A stretch of 64,000 bases of DNA, from positions 3,332,501 to 3,396,500 of the forward strand of contig NZ_CP131914.1 in the NCBI RefSeq assembly GCF_040529045.1, given 5' to 3'. Made by a program: the position numbers and the translations under genes. The notes below the pieces were generated by a model. It had not been told where the DNA came from and did not search any database. It worked only from the letters and a program-made list of their open reading frames with translations. This document shows, one piece after another, positions 21,180-31,025 of the stretch. Source of the stretch: Xanthomonas indica. GTDB taxonomy: Bacteria > Pseudomonadota > Gammaproteobacteria > Xanthomonadales > Xanthomonadaceae. Position 1 is the stretch's first letter, and each line of letters opens with the position of its first letter.

Positions 21180-22515
21180 GGATCGAACGTCCGCGGCCGA
21201 TGCCGTAGTACGCCAGGCCGAAGCTCTCGATTTCCTGCGGATCGTAGAGATTGCGGCCGTCGAACACCACCGCATCGCCGATCAGCTCCTTCATGCGGGT
21301 GAAGTCCGGGCTGCGGAACTGCTTCCACTCCGTGACCACCACCAGCGCGTCGGCGCCTTCCAGCGCATCGAAGGCATCGCTGCAGAAGTGCAGGTCGGCG
21401 CGCTCGCCGAAGATGCGCTTGGCCTCGTCGGTCGCTTCAGGATCGTAGGCACGGACCGTGGCGCCCGCTTCCCACAGTTGCGCCAGCAGGCGGCGGCTGG
21501 AGGCGGCGCGCATGTCGTCGGTGTTGGGCTTGAACGCCAGGCCCCACACCGCGAAGGTCTTGCCCTTCAGTGGCTGCGCCGCGCCGTAGTGGCGCTGGAT
21601 CAGCTCGTACAAGTGGCCCTTCTGCGCCTCGTTGACCGCTTCCACCGCATCCAGCAGCCTGGGTGCGTGGCCGTACTGCTGCGCGGTGCGCGCCAGCGCC
21701 TGCACATCCTTGGGGAAGCACGAGCCGCCGTAGCCGGCACCCGGGTAGATGAAGTGCCAGCCGATGCGCGGATCCGAGCCGATGCCCTGGCGCACCTTCT
21801 CCACGTCGGCACCGACGCGCTCGGCGATGTTGGCGATCTCGTTCATGAAACTGATCTTGGTCGCCAGCATCGCGTTGGCCGCGTACTTGGTCAGTTCGGC
21901 CGACCGCACGTCCATCTCCACGATGCGGTCGTGGTTGCGGTTGAACGGCGCATACAGGCGGCGCAGGCGCGCGGCCGAGCCGGGCTTGCTGCTGCCGATG
22001 ACGATGCGGTCCGGCCGCATGCAGTCGGCGACCGCATCGCCTTCCTTCAGGAACTCCGGGTTGGAGACCACATCGAAGTCGATCGCTTCGCCGCGCGCTT
22101 CCAGCTCGGCGGCGATCGCCGCGCGCACTTTGTCGGCGGTGCCCACCGGGACCGTCGACTTGTTGACCACGATGGTCGGCCCCTGGATGTGCTGGCCGAT
22201 GGTGCGGGCCACCGCCAGGACGTACTGCAGATCTGCGCTACCGTCCTCGTCCGGCGGCGTACCGACGGCGATGAACACGATATCCCCATGCGCGATGGCG
22301 CTGGCCGCATCGGTGGTGAAGAACAGCCTCCGTGCGGCGTGATTGGCCTTGACCATCGGCGAGAGGCCAGGCTCGTAGATCGGGACCACGCCCTTGTTGA
22401 GCCCATCCACCTTGGCCTGGTCGATGTCTACGCACACCACATGGTGGCCGACTTCGGCCAGACAGGTTCCGGTGACGAGCCCGACATAGCCGGTGCCGAA
22501 TATCGCTACGCGCAT
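21169..22515 (-). CDS. ugd: UDP-glucose 6-dehydrogenase
   Basis: 448 residues, normal length. It makes UDP-glucuronate from UDP-glucose with two NAD, supplying glucuronic acid for exopolysaccharide (xanthan in Xanthomonas). The N-terminal NAD site is [20 protein letters not shown]. Substrate motifs are SNPEFLKEG and the catalytic cysteine in [13 protein letters not shown] (about residue 258). The C-terminal domain has [14 protein letters not shown]. The order ugd-slyX-DUF2058 is compact with short or overlapping junctions, suggesting one leftward transcript. Confidence 0.95.
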   Translation of the reverse strand: MRVAIFGTGYVGLVTGTCLAEVGHHVVCVDIDQAKVDGLNKGVVPIYEPGLSPMVKANHAARRLFFTTDAASAIAHGDIVFIAVGTPPDEDGSADLQYVLAVARTIGQHIQGPTIVVNKSTVPVGTADKVRAAIAAELEARGEAIDFDVVSNPEFLKEGDAVADCMRPDRIVIGSSKPGSAARLRRLYAPFNRNHDRIVEMDVRSAELTKYAANAMLATKISFMNEIANIAERVGADVEKVRQGIGSDPRIGWHFIYPGAGYGGSCFPKDVQALARTAQQYGHAPRLLDAVEAVNEAQKGHLYELIQRHYGAAQPLKGKTFAVWGLAFKPNTDDMRAASSRRLLAQLWEAGATVRAYDPEATDEAKRIFGERADLHFCSDAFDALEGADALVVVTEWKQFRSPDFTRMKELIGDAVVFDGRNLYDPQEIESFGLAYYGIGRGRSIHAA

Positions 22516-22530
22516 GTAATCTCCTTTCGG

Positions 22531-23481
22531 TTATTGAAGGATGTTCAAAAGTTCCACGTCGAAGGTCAGCATCGCATCCGGGCCGATCGGGCCGCCCGGC
22601 GTTCCCTGCGGGCCGTAGCCCAGATTGGACGGAATCCAGAAGCGGTACTTGGACCCGACCGGCATCAGCGCCACGCCCTCGCTCCAGCCCGGCACGACCT
22701 GGTTCAGCGAGAACTCGGCCGGCTGACCGTTCTTGTAGGAGCTGTCGAAGACGGTGCCGTCGAGCAGCTTGCCTTCGTAGTTCACCCGCACCTTGCTGGT
22801 GGGCGTGGGCCGCGGGCCGCTGCCTTCGCGCAGCACCATGTACTGCAGGCCCGACGGCGTGGTGATCACGCCCTTCTGGTTCTTGTTCTGGGCCAGGAAG
22901 GCGTTGCCCTCCTGCTTGTTCTTGGTCGCCACGGCGGCCTGCTTGGAGGCGCCGAACGCCTGCAGCGTGGCCATCGCCTGCTCCTGGGTCATCGCGGTCT
23001 GGCCCTTGGCGAACACGGTGCGCACCGCGCCCAGCAGCGTCGGCAGGTCGATGTCGTTCTGGATCCGCGCCAGCGACGGGCCGACCGCACGGTCGCCCAG
23101 CATCAGGCCGACATTCTCCTTGGACACCGGCGGCGGCTGCGCGCCCGGCGCCATGCCCGGCACCGGCTGGCCGTTACGCGCGGCCAACTGCGTGCGCAGC
23201 GCGGTATCGGTGGCCTGGGTCTGCTCGTCGGACAGCAGCGGCTTGCCGCCCTTGAAGGCGTTCTCGATCGCGCGCTGCAGCGCATTGACGTCGATGTCCT
23301 GGGCGATGGGCTCGAACGACCGCGCCACATCCATGCCGATCGCGTAGCTGACCTTCTGCTTCTCGCTGCCCAGCGTCGTCGCCGCACTGTCGGCAGCCGG
23401 CGCCTGCGCGGACGCTTGGCCGGCGGCCAGCATCATCCCCACCACCAGCGACGCCACGGCGCCGCGCATTCCCATCTTCAT
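22531..23481 (-). CDS. FKBP-type peptidyl-prolyl isomerase (Mip/FkpA-like) with duplicated N-domain
   Basis: 316 residues with a Sec signal ending in AAGQASA-QA, so periplasmic. The C-terminal FKBP domain (about residues 215-316) has VRVNYEGKLLDGTVFDSS and VPGWSEGVALMPVGSKYRFWIP. The N-terminal part normally consists of one helical dimerisation domain. Here two are visible: one around VSYAIGMDVARSFEPIAQDI to ALRTQLAAR, the other around VGLMLGDRAVGPSLARIQND to QAFGASKQAA, joined by a Pro-rich linker. It folds or chaperones exported proteins. It is 15 bp upstream of ugd on the same strand. Confidence 0.9.
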   Translation of the reverse strand: MKMGMRGAVASLVVGMMLAAGQASAQAPAADSAATTLGSEKQKVSYAIGMDVARSFEPIAQDIDVNALQRAIENAFKGGKPLLSDEQTQATDTALRTQLAARNGQPVPGMAPGAQPPPVSKENVGLMLGDRAVGPSLARIQNDIDLPTLLGAVRTVFAKGQTAMTQEQAMATLQAFGASKQAAVATKNKQEGNAFLAQNKNQKGVITTPSGLQYMVLREGSGPRPTPTSKVRVNYEGKLLDGTVFDSSYKNGQPAEFSLNQVVPGWSEGVALMPVGSKYRFWIPSNLGYGPQGTPGGPIGPDAMLTFDVELLNILQ

Positions 23482-23581
23482 TCGCTACTTTCCCTGGAAG
23501 TGAACCGTGAACTGGACGCGCCGCGATGGCGCAGACAGAGGCCGGCATTGTCGCATGCGCGGCCGAGATGTTGACCCGCTT

Positions 23582-24148
23582 TCAGTGCGACGCCGGCCGC
23601 GCTTTCAGTTCGCGTTCGATGGCACTGCGCAAGGCCGGATCGTCCGGCGTGACCTTGCTCGGGAATTGCGCGACCACGCGACCGTCCCGCGCGATCAGAT
23701 ACTTGTGGAAATTCCAGCCCGGCGCCACGCCGGTGGCCTGGGTCAGTTGCTTGTACAGCGGCGTCGCATCGTCGCCGATCACGTGCACCTTCTCGAACAT
23801 CGGGAACTTCACCCCGTAGGTGAGCGTGCAGAATTCCTGGATCTGCTTCTCCGATCCCGGCTCCTGGCCCTTGAAGTCGTTGGACGGGAAGCCGAGCACG
23901 CTGAAGCCCTGCGCCGCGTACTGCTGCTGCAGCTTCTCCAGGCCGTCGTACTGCGGGGTGTAGCCGCACTTGCTGGCGGTGTTGACCACCAGCAGCACCT
24001 TGCCGCCGTAGGTCTTGTTCAGGTTCACCTTGTCCTTGCCGGCCAGCGGACGGTAGTCCTGGTCCAGCAAGGAGTCCGCCCAGGCACTGCCGACGGTGCC
24101 GGCAGCGGCCAGGATCGCGAGGAAAAACAGACGCTTGGGAAATTTCAT
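23582..24148 (-). CDS. Periplasmic glutathione peroxidase family protein
   Basis: 188 residues from ATG 24148 (MKFPKRLFFLAILAAAG), which gives a clear signal peptide cut after SAWA. The peroxidatic cysteine lies in NTASKCGYTPQYDGLEKL. The glutamine/asparagine motif reads GFPSNDFKGQEPG and the tryptophan motif WNFHKYLI. These are the conserved Gpx elements, though SND replaces the commoner CNQ. As a non-selenium enzyme it probably reduces peroxides with thioredoxin-like donors. A further upstream ATG in the same frame has no signal peptide and overlaps the promoter of the divergent operon. Confidence 0.88.
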   Translation of the reverse strand: MKFPKRLFFLAILAAAGTVGSAWADSLLDQDYRPLAGKDKVNLNKTYGGKVLLVVNTASKCGYTPQYDGLEKLQQQYAAQGFSVLGFPSNDFKGQEPGSEKQIQEFCTLTYGVKFPMFEKVHVIGDDATPLYKQLTQATGVAPGWNFHKYLIARDGRVVAQFPSKVTPDDPALRSAIERELKARPASH

Positions 24149-24212
24149 GGGGCACCGTCGGAGAGAAAGGGAAGTTGCGCACGACCAGGTCGGAAGTTGG
24201 GTCTGCAGCGTG

Positions 24213-24253
24213 TTGACATGCCGTGTAACGGTGTTATAGTTAAATACAACACC
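24213..24253 (+). promoter_or_regulatory. Sigma-70 promoter with 24-bp palindromic operator for the YtrA-type operon
   Basis: TTGACA (24213-24218) and TATAGT (24235-24240) are separated by 16 bp, a strong promoter. GGTGTT (24230-24235) and AACACC (24248-24253) form an inverted repeat with further pairing inside. It covers the -10 box and the probable start site. A GntR/YtrA repressor bound here would shut off its own operon. Confidence 0.8.
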
Positions 24254-24276
24254 ACTCACCCAGAGCAGGTCCCACG

Positions 24277-24519
24277 ATGAATCTCAAACGCCTCCAGCGC
24301 AGTCTTCCGGCCCTGGTCATCGTCGGCACCCTGCTCTGCGCGAGCTGGATCGGCGCCCAACGCCACCAGGGACGGCCGCTGGATTATGGCGCCAGCACGC
24401 CGCACGACGACAGCGCCACCGGCGCCGCACCCGCCACCGTCCCGGCGGTACGGCGTCTGCGGGCCTCGCTGTCCGTGCCTTATTTCTCCTTCGCGCGCAC
24501 CCTGCGCCCACGGAGCTGA
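24277..24519 (+). CDS. Small membrane protein, first gene of the YtrA-type operon
   Basis: 80 residues, MNLKRLQRSLPALVIVG then LLCASWIG, a single N-terminal hydrophobic helix (about residues 10-26) followed by a Ala/Pro/Arg-rich tail. It has no recognisable domain. It sits directly downstream of the operator-promoter and ends 2 bases before the GntR gene, whose Shine-Dalgarno (GGAG) lies inside it. It may be a regulatory or accessory peptide of the ABC system, or simply a leader ORF. Confidence 0.55.
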   Translation: MNLKRLQRSLPALVIVGTLLCASWIGAQRHQGRPLDYGASTPHDDSATGAAPATVPAVRRLRASLSVPYFSFARTLRPRS

Positions 24520-24521
24520 CC

Positions 24522-24884
24522 ATGAGCGATATCCAATGGAGCGATGGCGCTCCGATCTACCGCCAGCTGAAGGAGCGTGTCATCGCGATGATGCTCGACG
24601 GCATCCTCAAGCCCGGCGACGCCCTGCCCTCGGTGCGCCAGGTGGCCGCCGAATACCAGCTCAACCCGATCACCGTCTCGCGCGCCTACCAGGAACTGGC
24701 CGACGAGGCCCTGGTCGAGAAGCGCCGCGGGCTGGGCATGTTCATGACCGAGGAAGCGGCGCAGAAGCTGCGCGGCAGCGAGCGCGAGCGCTTCCTCAAC
24801 GAAGAGTGGCCCCTGGTGCTGGAACGCATCCAGCGCCTGGGCCTGACACTGCAAGACTTGTTGCCACCGGGGAAAACGCCATGA
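24522..24884 (+). CDS. hpaR1: GntR-family regulator, YtrA subfamily (HpaR1-like)
   Basis: 120 residues: a GntR winged helix (DGAPIYRQLKERVIAMMLDG, LPSVRQVAAEYQLNPITVSR) and only a short C-terminal dimerisation helix pair, the YtrA layout. In Xanthomonas, YtrA-type regulators of this kind (HpaR1 in X. campestris) are known to be autoregulated and to affect hrp, exopolysaccharide and virulence genes. It overlaps the downstream ABC ATPase gene (ATGA). Orthology to HpaR1 is inferred from subfamily and context and needs a direct alignment. Confidence 0.8.
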   Translation: MSDIQWSDGAPIYRQLKERVIAMMLDGILKPGDALPSVRQVAAEYQLNPITVSRAYQELADEALVEKRRGLGMFMTEEAAQKLRGSERERFLNEEWPLVLERIQRLGLTLQDLLPPGKTP

Positions 24885-25759
24885 CTGCCGCTGTCGCATC
24901 CGAATCCGTCGTCTACGCGCAGGGGTTGCGCAAGACCTACAACCACAAGCCGGCACTGGCCGATGCGTCGTTCACGATCGCGCCCGGCCGCATCGTCGGC
25001 CTGATCGGCCCCAACGGCGCCGGCAAGACCACCGCATTGAAGGCGGTGCTGGGCCTGACCGCGGTGGAAGGCGAGCTGCGCGTGCTGGGCATGGACCCGC
25101 GCAAGCAGCGTGACGCGCTGATGAACGAGGTGTGCTTCATCGCCGACGTGGCGGTGCTGCCGCGCTGGATGCGGGTGCGCGAGGCGATCGACTTCGTCGC
25201 CGGCGTGCATCCGCGCTTCGACCGCGCCAAGTGCGAGCGCTTCCTGGCCAACACCAAGCTCTCGCCCAAGCTGCGGGTGCGCGAGATGTCCAAGGGCATG
25301 ATCGTGCAGCTGCACCTGGCGCTGGTGATGGCGATCGACGCGCGCCTGCTGGTGCTGGACGAGCCGACCCTGGGCCTGGACATCCTGTACCGCAAGGAGT
25401 TCTACCAGCGCCTGCTGGAAGACTATTTCGACGAGCAGAAGACCATCGTCATCACCACCCACCAGGTGGAGGAGATCGAGCACATCCTCACCGACGTGCT
25501 GTTCATCCGCGACGGCCGCATCGTGCTCAGCGCCGACATGGAGCACATGGCCACCCGCTACACCGAGCTGCTGGTGCCGGCCGAGCGCATCGAGGCGGCG
25601 CGCGCGCTGCAGCCGATCGACGAACGCGGCCTGCCGTTCGGCAAGTCGGTATTCCTGTACGACGGCGTGCCGCAGGCGCAACTGGCCGCGCTCGGCGAAA
25701 CCCGCACCCCCGGCCTGGCCGACTTGTTCGTCGCCATCATGAAGGGCACCTACGCATGA
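24881..25759 (+). CDS. ABC transporter ATP-binding protein (YtrB-like)
   Basis: 292 residues from ATG 24881. Walker A is GLIGPNGAGKTTALK (about residues 42-56) and Walker B is LLVLDEPTLGLD. The switch histidine is in VITTHQVEE. The signature loop reads MSKGMIVQLHLALVM where LSGGQ is usual; this degenerate form is common in YtrB/bacitracin-type ATPases. A C-terminal extension of about 70 residues follows. It overlaps both neighbours by four bases, so regulator, ATPase and permease should be made together. Confidence 0.9.
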   Translation: MTAAVASESVVYAQGLRKTYNHKPALADASFTIAPGRIVGLIGPNGAGKTTALKAVLGLTAVEGELRVLGMDPRKQRDALMNEVCFIADVAVLPRWMRVREAIDFVAGVHPRFDRAKCERFLANTKLSPKLRVREMSKGMIVQLHLALVMAIDARLLVLDEPTLGLDILYRKEFYQRLLEDYFDEQKTIVITTHQVEEIEHILTDVLFIRDGRIVLSADMEHMATRYTELLVPAERIEAARALQPIDERGLPFGKSVFLYDGVPQAQLAALGETRTPGLADLFVAIMKGTYA

Positions 25760-26748
25760 ACGCTCCCGCCAAATCGATCTCTCCCGTGTCCACGTTCACG
25801 TGGCTGCTCAAGCGCGAGTTCTGGGAACACCGTGGCGGTTTCCTGTGGGCCCCGGTCATCACCGGCGGCATCGTCGCCACCCTGTACACAGTGCTGTCGA
25901 TCATCGGCAGCATCGCCGGCCGCAACCATGGCGACGGTGTGCGCCTGAACGATGTGCAATGGGAAGGCCAGGCCAACAATGCCCACCAGATCATCGGCGC
26001 GGTCGGCGACGGCACCATGTTCGCCGGCGTCCTGCTGGCCAGCATCGTGGTCGGCTTCGTGGTGTTCTTCTACGCGCTGGGCGCGCTGTACGACGACCGC
26101 CGCGACCGCAGCGTGCTGTTCTGGAAGTCGCTGCCGCTGTCGGACACCAGCACCGTGCTGTCCAAGGCCGCCTGGGCACTGCTGCTGGCGCCGCTGCTGG
26201 CGATCGGCGTCGGCCTGCTGATCGGCCTGGTGCTGTGGGTGGTCACCGCCCTGACCCTGTCGGTCAACGGCATCCCGCAGAGCACCGCGGTCTTCACCGA
26301 ATCGCACCCGCTGCGCATCATCGGCATGGTCCTGGCCGCACTGCCGGTGCAGGTGATGTGGTCGCTGCCGGCGATCGGCTGGCTGATGCTGTGCTCGGCC
26401 TGGGCGCGCAGCAAGCCGTTCCTGTGGGCGGTGCTGATCCCGATCCTGGGCTGCGTGACCGCCAGCATGATGGGCATCCTGCCGATGCTCAATGTCAACC
26501 ACAACCTGATCTGGTACACGGTCGTCTACCGCGGCCTGCTCAGCGTGCTGCCCGGCAGCTGGGGTCCGGTGCTGAACGAGCAGGTGGCCGAGACCCACAT
26601 CAGCGGTCCGCAGGACCTGATCAATGCGATCCACCTGGGCGACAGCTGGGTGCTGTTCCGCGACCCCGACATGTGGATCGGCGCCGCCGTTGGCGTGGCC
26701 TTCATCGTCGCCGCGATCTACGTGCGCCGCTGGCGCGACGAAGCCTGA
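25756..26748 (+). CDS. ABC transporter permease of the YtrA-type operon
   Basis: 330 residues from ATG 25756, with about six hydrophobic helices. Two are near the N-terminus on either side of an external loop (GRNHGDGVRLNDVQWEGQ), the rest from about residue 90 on, with FFYALGALYDDRRDRSVLFW as the cytoplasmic segment typical of ABC-2 permeases. With the preceding ATPase it makes a full inner-membrane transporter or signalling module. No substrate can be assigned. It ends 46 bases before a gene for an exported GSGD-repeat protein that has its own ribosome site. Confidence 0.88.
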   Translation: MNAPAKSISPVSTFTWLLKREFWEHRGGFLWAPVITGGIVATLYTVLSIIGSIAGRNHGDGVRLNDVQWEGQANNAHQIIGAVGDGTMFAGVLLASIVVGFVVFFYALGALYDDRRDRSVLFWKSLPLSDTSTVLSKAAWALLLAPLLAIGVGLLIGLVLWVVTALTLSVNGIPQSTAVFTESHPLRIIGMVLAALPVQVMWSLPAIGWLMLCSAWARSKPFLWAVLIPILGCVTASMMGILPMLNVNHNLIWYTVVYRGLLSVLPGSWGPVLNEQVAETHISGPQDLINAIHLGDSWVLFRDPDMWIGAAVGVAFIVAAIYVRRWRDEA

Positions 26749-26794
26749 TCGCACCGTAGTAGTCCCCTTTCCCTTTCCTGCAAGGAGTATCCCG

Positions 26795-27619
26795 ATGCGC
26801 AAGATCCTCGCCCTGTGTGCGCTGCTGTCGCTGCCGGCCATCGCCATGGCCGACGACTGCAAGTATTCCGAACCGCGCGAACTCAAGCTGGACCTGGCCG
26901 GCGTCAAGTCGGTGCTGTTTGACGTGCAGCAGAACGACCTCAAGCTCAGCGGCGCCAGTGGCGGCGACTCCACCCTGCGCGGCCGCGCCTGCGCCTCCGA
27001 CGAGGACATGCTCAAGGAACTGACCCTGCGCCAGCGCCACGACGGCGACACCCTGGTGGTGACGCTCAAGCACGAGGGCAAGATCCACGGCATCAGCGTC
27101 GGCAACCGCTACGCCTACCTCAACGTGGCCGGCAGCATTCCCGCCAACCTGCCGGTGCAACTGCAACTGGGCTCGGGCGATGCCGAGATCAGCGGCGTGG
27201 CCTCGCTCGACGCCAAGATCGGCTCCGGCGACCTGCACGCGCAGACCATCCGCGGCGCGGTCAGCGCCACGGTCGGCTCCGGCGATATCGAACTGCGCAA
27301 TGTCGGCAGCGTGGCCCTGCCGACGCTGGGCTCGGGCGACGTCAAGGCCGACCAGGTCGGCGGCGACGTCAAGGTCGGCACGGTCGGCTCCGGCGACCTC
27401 ACCGTGCACGGTGTGCGCGGCGGCGTGCAGGTCGACAGCGTCGGCTCGGGCGATGTGCAACTGCGCGACGTCAGCGGCAGCGTCGCGGTGCAGACCGTCG
27501 GCTCGGGCGACCTGGACGTGGGCAACGTCGGCGGCAACCTGAGCGTGCAGAAGGTCGGCAGCGGCGATGTCACCCACCGTGGCGTGCGCGGCAGCGTCAA
27601 CCTGCCCAAGCCGCGCTGA
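26795..27619 (+). CDS. Exported GSGD-repeat beta-solenoid protein (GIN/DUF4097-like)
   Basis: 274 residues from ATG 26795, preceded by AAGGAG (26782-26787). The signal peptide MRKILALCALLSLPAIAMA is followed by about 85 residues of unique sequence. From about residue 130 to the end, a short unit built on (V/I/L)GSGD recurs about eight times, each followed by a beta-strand pair (DLHAQTIRGAVSATV, DIELRNVGSVALPTL). This is the pattern of putative auto-transporter or adhesin head GIN domains, which fold as beta-helices. No catalytic motif is seen. Position behind the ABC genes suggests a periplasmic partner. Confidence 0.75.
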   Translation: MRKILALCALLSLPAIAMADDCKYSEPRELKLDLAGVKSVLFDVQQNDLKLSGASGGDSTLRGRACASDEDMLKELTLRQRHDGDTLVVTLKHEGKIHGISVGNRYAYLNVAGSIPANLPVQLQLGSGDAEISGVASLDAKIGSGDLHAQTIRGAVSATVGSGDIELRNVGSVALPTLGSGDVKADQVGGDVKVGTVGSGDLTVHGVRGGVQVDSVGSGDVQLRDVSGSVAVQTVGSGDLDVGNVGGNLSVQKVGSGDVTHRGVRGSVNLPKPR

Positions 27620-27660
27620 TCCCGCGCTTCGCCTTCTCCCTTCCGCATGAGGACATGCCC

Positions 27661-28215
27661 ATGCAGTACCGTTCCCTGCCACTGGCCGGCCTCGCCCTGG
27701 CCGCCCTGCTCCCGCTCAGCGCCTGCCAGCGCTCGTCGAACGACCGCGTCGTGGTCGATCACGGCGGCGCGCAAAGCCTGACCTTCCTCAACGGCGACCT
27801 CACCCTGAAGGCCGACGGACAGCCGCCGGCCACCATCACCCGCGACGGCAAGCTGCTGATCGACGGCAAGCCAGTCGCGCTGGACGCCGAGCAGCAGCGC
27901 CTGCTGCTGGCCTACCGCAGCCAGATCGAAGCGGTGGGCAAGCAGGGCGTGGAGGTCGGCAAGGCCGGCGCGGCGCTCGGCGTCAAGGCGGCCGGCGATG
28001 CCATCAGCGGGGTGCTCAGCGGCGACACCGAGCACATCGGCGCGCAGGTCGAGGCCCAGGCCGACAAGATCAAGCAGGCGGCGCTGAAGATCTGCGACCA
28101 GGTCGCCGCGCTGCGCGCCGCACAGGATGCGCTGATGCAGAAGGTGCCGGCGTTCCGCCCCTACTCCACGCTCGACGACAGCGACGTGCGCGACTGCAAG
28201 CATTCGGCGGCGTAA
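27661..28215 (+). CDS. Lipoprotein, DUF2884 (YggN)-like
   Basis: 184 residues. Of two ATGs, 27661 is preferred because GAGGA at 27649-27653 lies 7 bases upstream. The lipobox is LSACQ (Cys about residue 21). The mature part has two strands with DGKLLIDGKPVALDAEQQRL and a long Ala/Gly-rich helical region. Its end holds CDQVAALRAAQDALMQ. It resembles YggN proteins. The next gene encodes a lipoprotein with a similar core, so the two look paralogous. It follows the GSGD-repeat gene by 41 bp. Confidence 0.65.
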   Translation: MQYRSLPLAGLALAALLPLSACQRSSNDRVVVDHGGAQSLTFLNGDLTLKADGQPPATITRDGKLLIDGKPVALDAEQQRLLLAYRSQIEAVGKQGVEVGKAGAALGVKAAGDAISGVLSGDTEHIGAQVEAQADKIKQAALKICDQVAALRAAQDALMQKVPAFRPYSTLDDSDVRDCKHSAA

Positions 28216-28332
28216 CACGTCCCCACCGTCCCGGCGCCCACCCCTGCGCCGGGCCGGCCTGGCATCGCGTGCGGGGAGCGACCGGCGCGCCCTGCGACAT
28301 GCGGCCGCACGCCGCGCCACGGTCACACACTC

Positions 28333-28338
28333 TAGAAT
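28333..28338 (+). promoter_or_regulatory. -10 element (TAGAAT) before the small lipoprotein gene
   Basis: TAGAAT lies 31 bases before the ATG at 28370. It suggests that the last lipoprotein gene has its own promoter besides any read-through. No clear -35 is visible. Confidence 0.4.
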
Positions 28339-28369
28339 GGGCGGTACTCTCCCCCGCTCCATTTCCGCC

Positions 28370-28810
28370 ATGAAGAAGACGCTGTTCGCCTGGTTCTCGC
28401 TGCTGTCGTTGTGCCTGCTGCTCGCCGCCTGCGGCGGACGCGGTGGCGAGACCACCTCCTCGCGCGCCGAGCGCAGCAAGCCGCGGGTGGCGGTGGACAG
28501 CATGAACGTGATGCTGCGCCGCGCCCCGGCCGCCAACGCCACCATCGGCCCTGACGGCAGCCTGCGCATCGACGACATCGAACTGCCGCTGCCGGCCGCA
28601 CAGCGCACCGAGTTGCAGCAGTTGTTCATGCACCTGCAGATGCAGCGCCAGCGCACTCTGGAGACCGCGGCGCCGGATCCGAACATGCGCTCGGTCGGCT
28701 TCGCGCCGACTCAGGAAATCACCGCCGCGCAGGAAGCGGTATTGCGCGACATTCCCTCGCTGCAGCCGTACCGCGACAGCTTCGGCAACCTGCAGGCCGA
28801 GCGCCGCTGA
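28370..28810 (+). CDS. Small lipoprotein related to the preceding YggN-like lipoprotein
   Basis: 146 residues from ATG 28370 (MKKTLFAWFSLLSLC), lipobox LLAACGG. The segment IGPDGSLRIDDIELPLPAAQ RTELQQLF parallels the TRDGKLLIDGKPVALDAEQQ segment of the neighbour, though the long helical part of that protein is replaced by a short tail ending in QPYRDSFGNLQAERR; both proteins share a PAF/QPY-type ending. Outer-membrane-anchored, function unknown. A longer frame starting at 28337 begins inside the probable -10 box. Confidence 0.65.
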   Translation: MKKTLFAWFSLLSLCLLLAACGGRGGETTSSRAERSKPRVAVDSMNVMLRRAPAANATIGPDGSLRIDDIELPLPAAQRTELQQLFMHLQMQRQRTLETAAPDPNMRSVGFAPTQEITAAQEAVLRDIPSLQPYRDSFGNLQAERR

Positions 28811-29221
28811 GACCTGCTGGCACACGCAGGCGGCGGCCCTAGAGCGCCTCCGCAAGGAGTGAAGCATTGCTGTAGGAGCGGCTTCAGCCGAGAAGGGCTT
28901 TCCCGGGAAGGCCGGTCGCGGCTGAAGCCGCTCCTACAGGGGCATACGCCGAGGTATCTGAGCGCAATGTGGGAAGGACGCTCCCACGAGAACTCGCGGC
29001 AAGGTATCTGGGGAAATGTGGGAGGGACTTCAGTCCCGACTGCTGCCAGTGTCCGATCGCCGACATGCCCCGCTCGTCGCGGCTGAAGCCGCCCCTACGA
29101 GGATCGTCACGACCTGCCGCGCTGCGCCGGCAACAAGAAACGCGCTGCTCGAGATGCCCGCACTGCGATGCGCCTGGCACGACCACACCGCCGTGCCAGG
29201 CCTCTGCAGCGCCGGTCAGGC
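28811..29221. repeat. Gap with three REP-type palindromes
   Basis: No gene. It holds an inverted REP doublet at 28872-28937 (GTAGGAGCGGCTTCAGCCG ... CGGCTGAAGCCGCTCCTAC), a GTGGGAGGGACTTCAGTCCC unit at 29018-29040, and a single inverted GTAG-type unit at 29077-29098. A short degenerate duplication (AGGTATCTG ... AATGTGGGA) occurs at about 28951 and 29002. The doublet lies between convergent genes. Confidence 0.8.
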
Positions 29222-30655
<1,434 letters not shown>

Positions 30656-31025
30656 TGCGCAATCTCCGCATCTGCAAAAAGGAATCCATCGGCGCCGTCG
30701 TCGGACGTCCGGGGAGGCAAGCTGGCGGGATTGCGGCTGGCGCGCGCATTATCCGCGGCGCAGCGCCCGGCGTCAGCAGTGTGCGCCCGCGGATGTTAGG
30801 AATGTCTGGAGGCTTGTCCGCCCGGCGCAGACTGCCGCGATCGGCAGGCGCATCCGAGCGAGAATCGGATCCACGGAGCCAGGCAGCGGGCATGGCACAT
30901 GCTGGCGCGCACCGCGCGCGCGCCAGCAGCGCGGTGCGAACGGCGTGAGCCATGCGCCGTTGTCGGCAAACGACGGGACGACGGCACGGGTGGGGGCCAG
31001 CGGCATGCGCCGCCGGCCCCGACGC
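30656..31025. other. Intergenic region upstream of fumC
   Basis: 370 bases between two leftward genes, carrying the fumC 5' region. I see no gene and no heptad or REP repeat. A GC-rich hairpin of GGGGCC and GGCCCC arms lies at about 30994-31020, just past the stop of the DUF3829 gene's upstream neighbour side; without a T-run it is not a clear terminator. Confidence 0.4.

Noticed and set aside
27180-27580. DNA tandem repeat in the GSGD protein
   Set aside because: The repeat is clear only in protein; codons have diverged between units, so it is not a DNA repeat.
30994-31020. Terminator after the DUF3829 gene
   Set aside because: The hairpin is GC-rich but has no T-run on the correct side.
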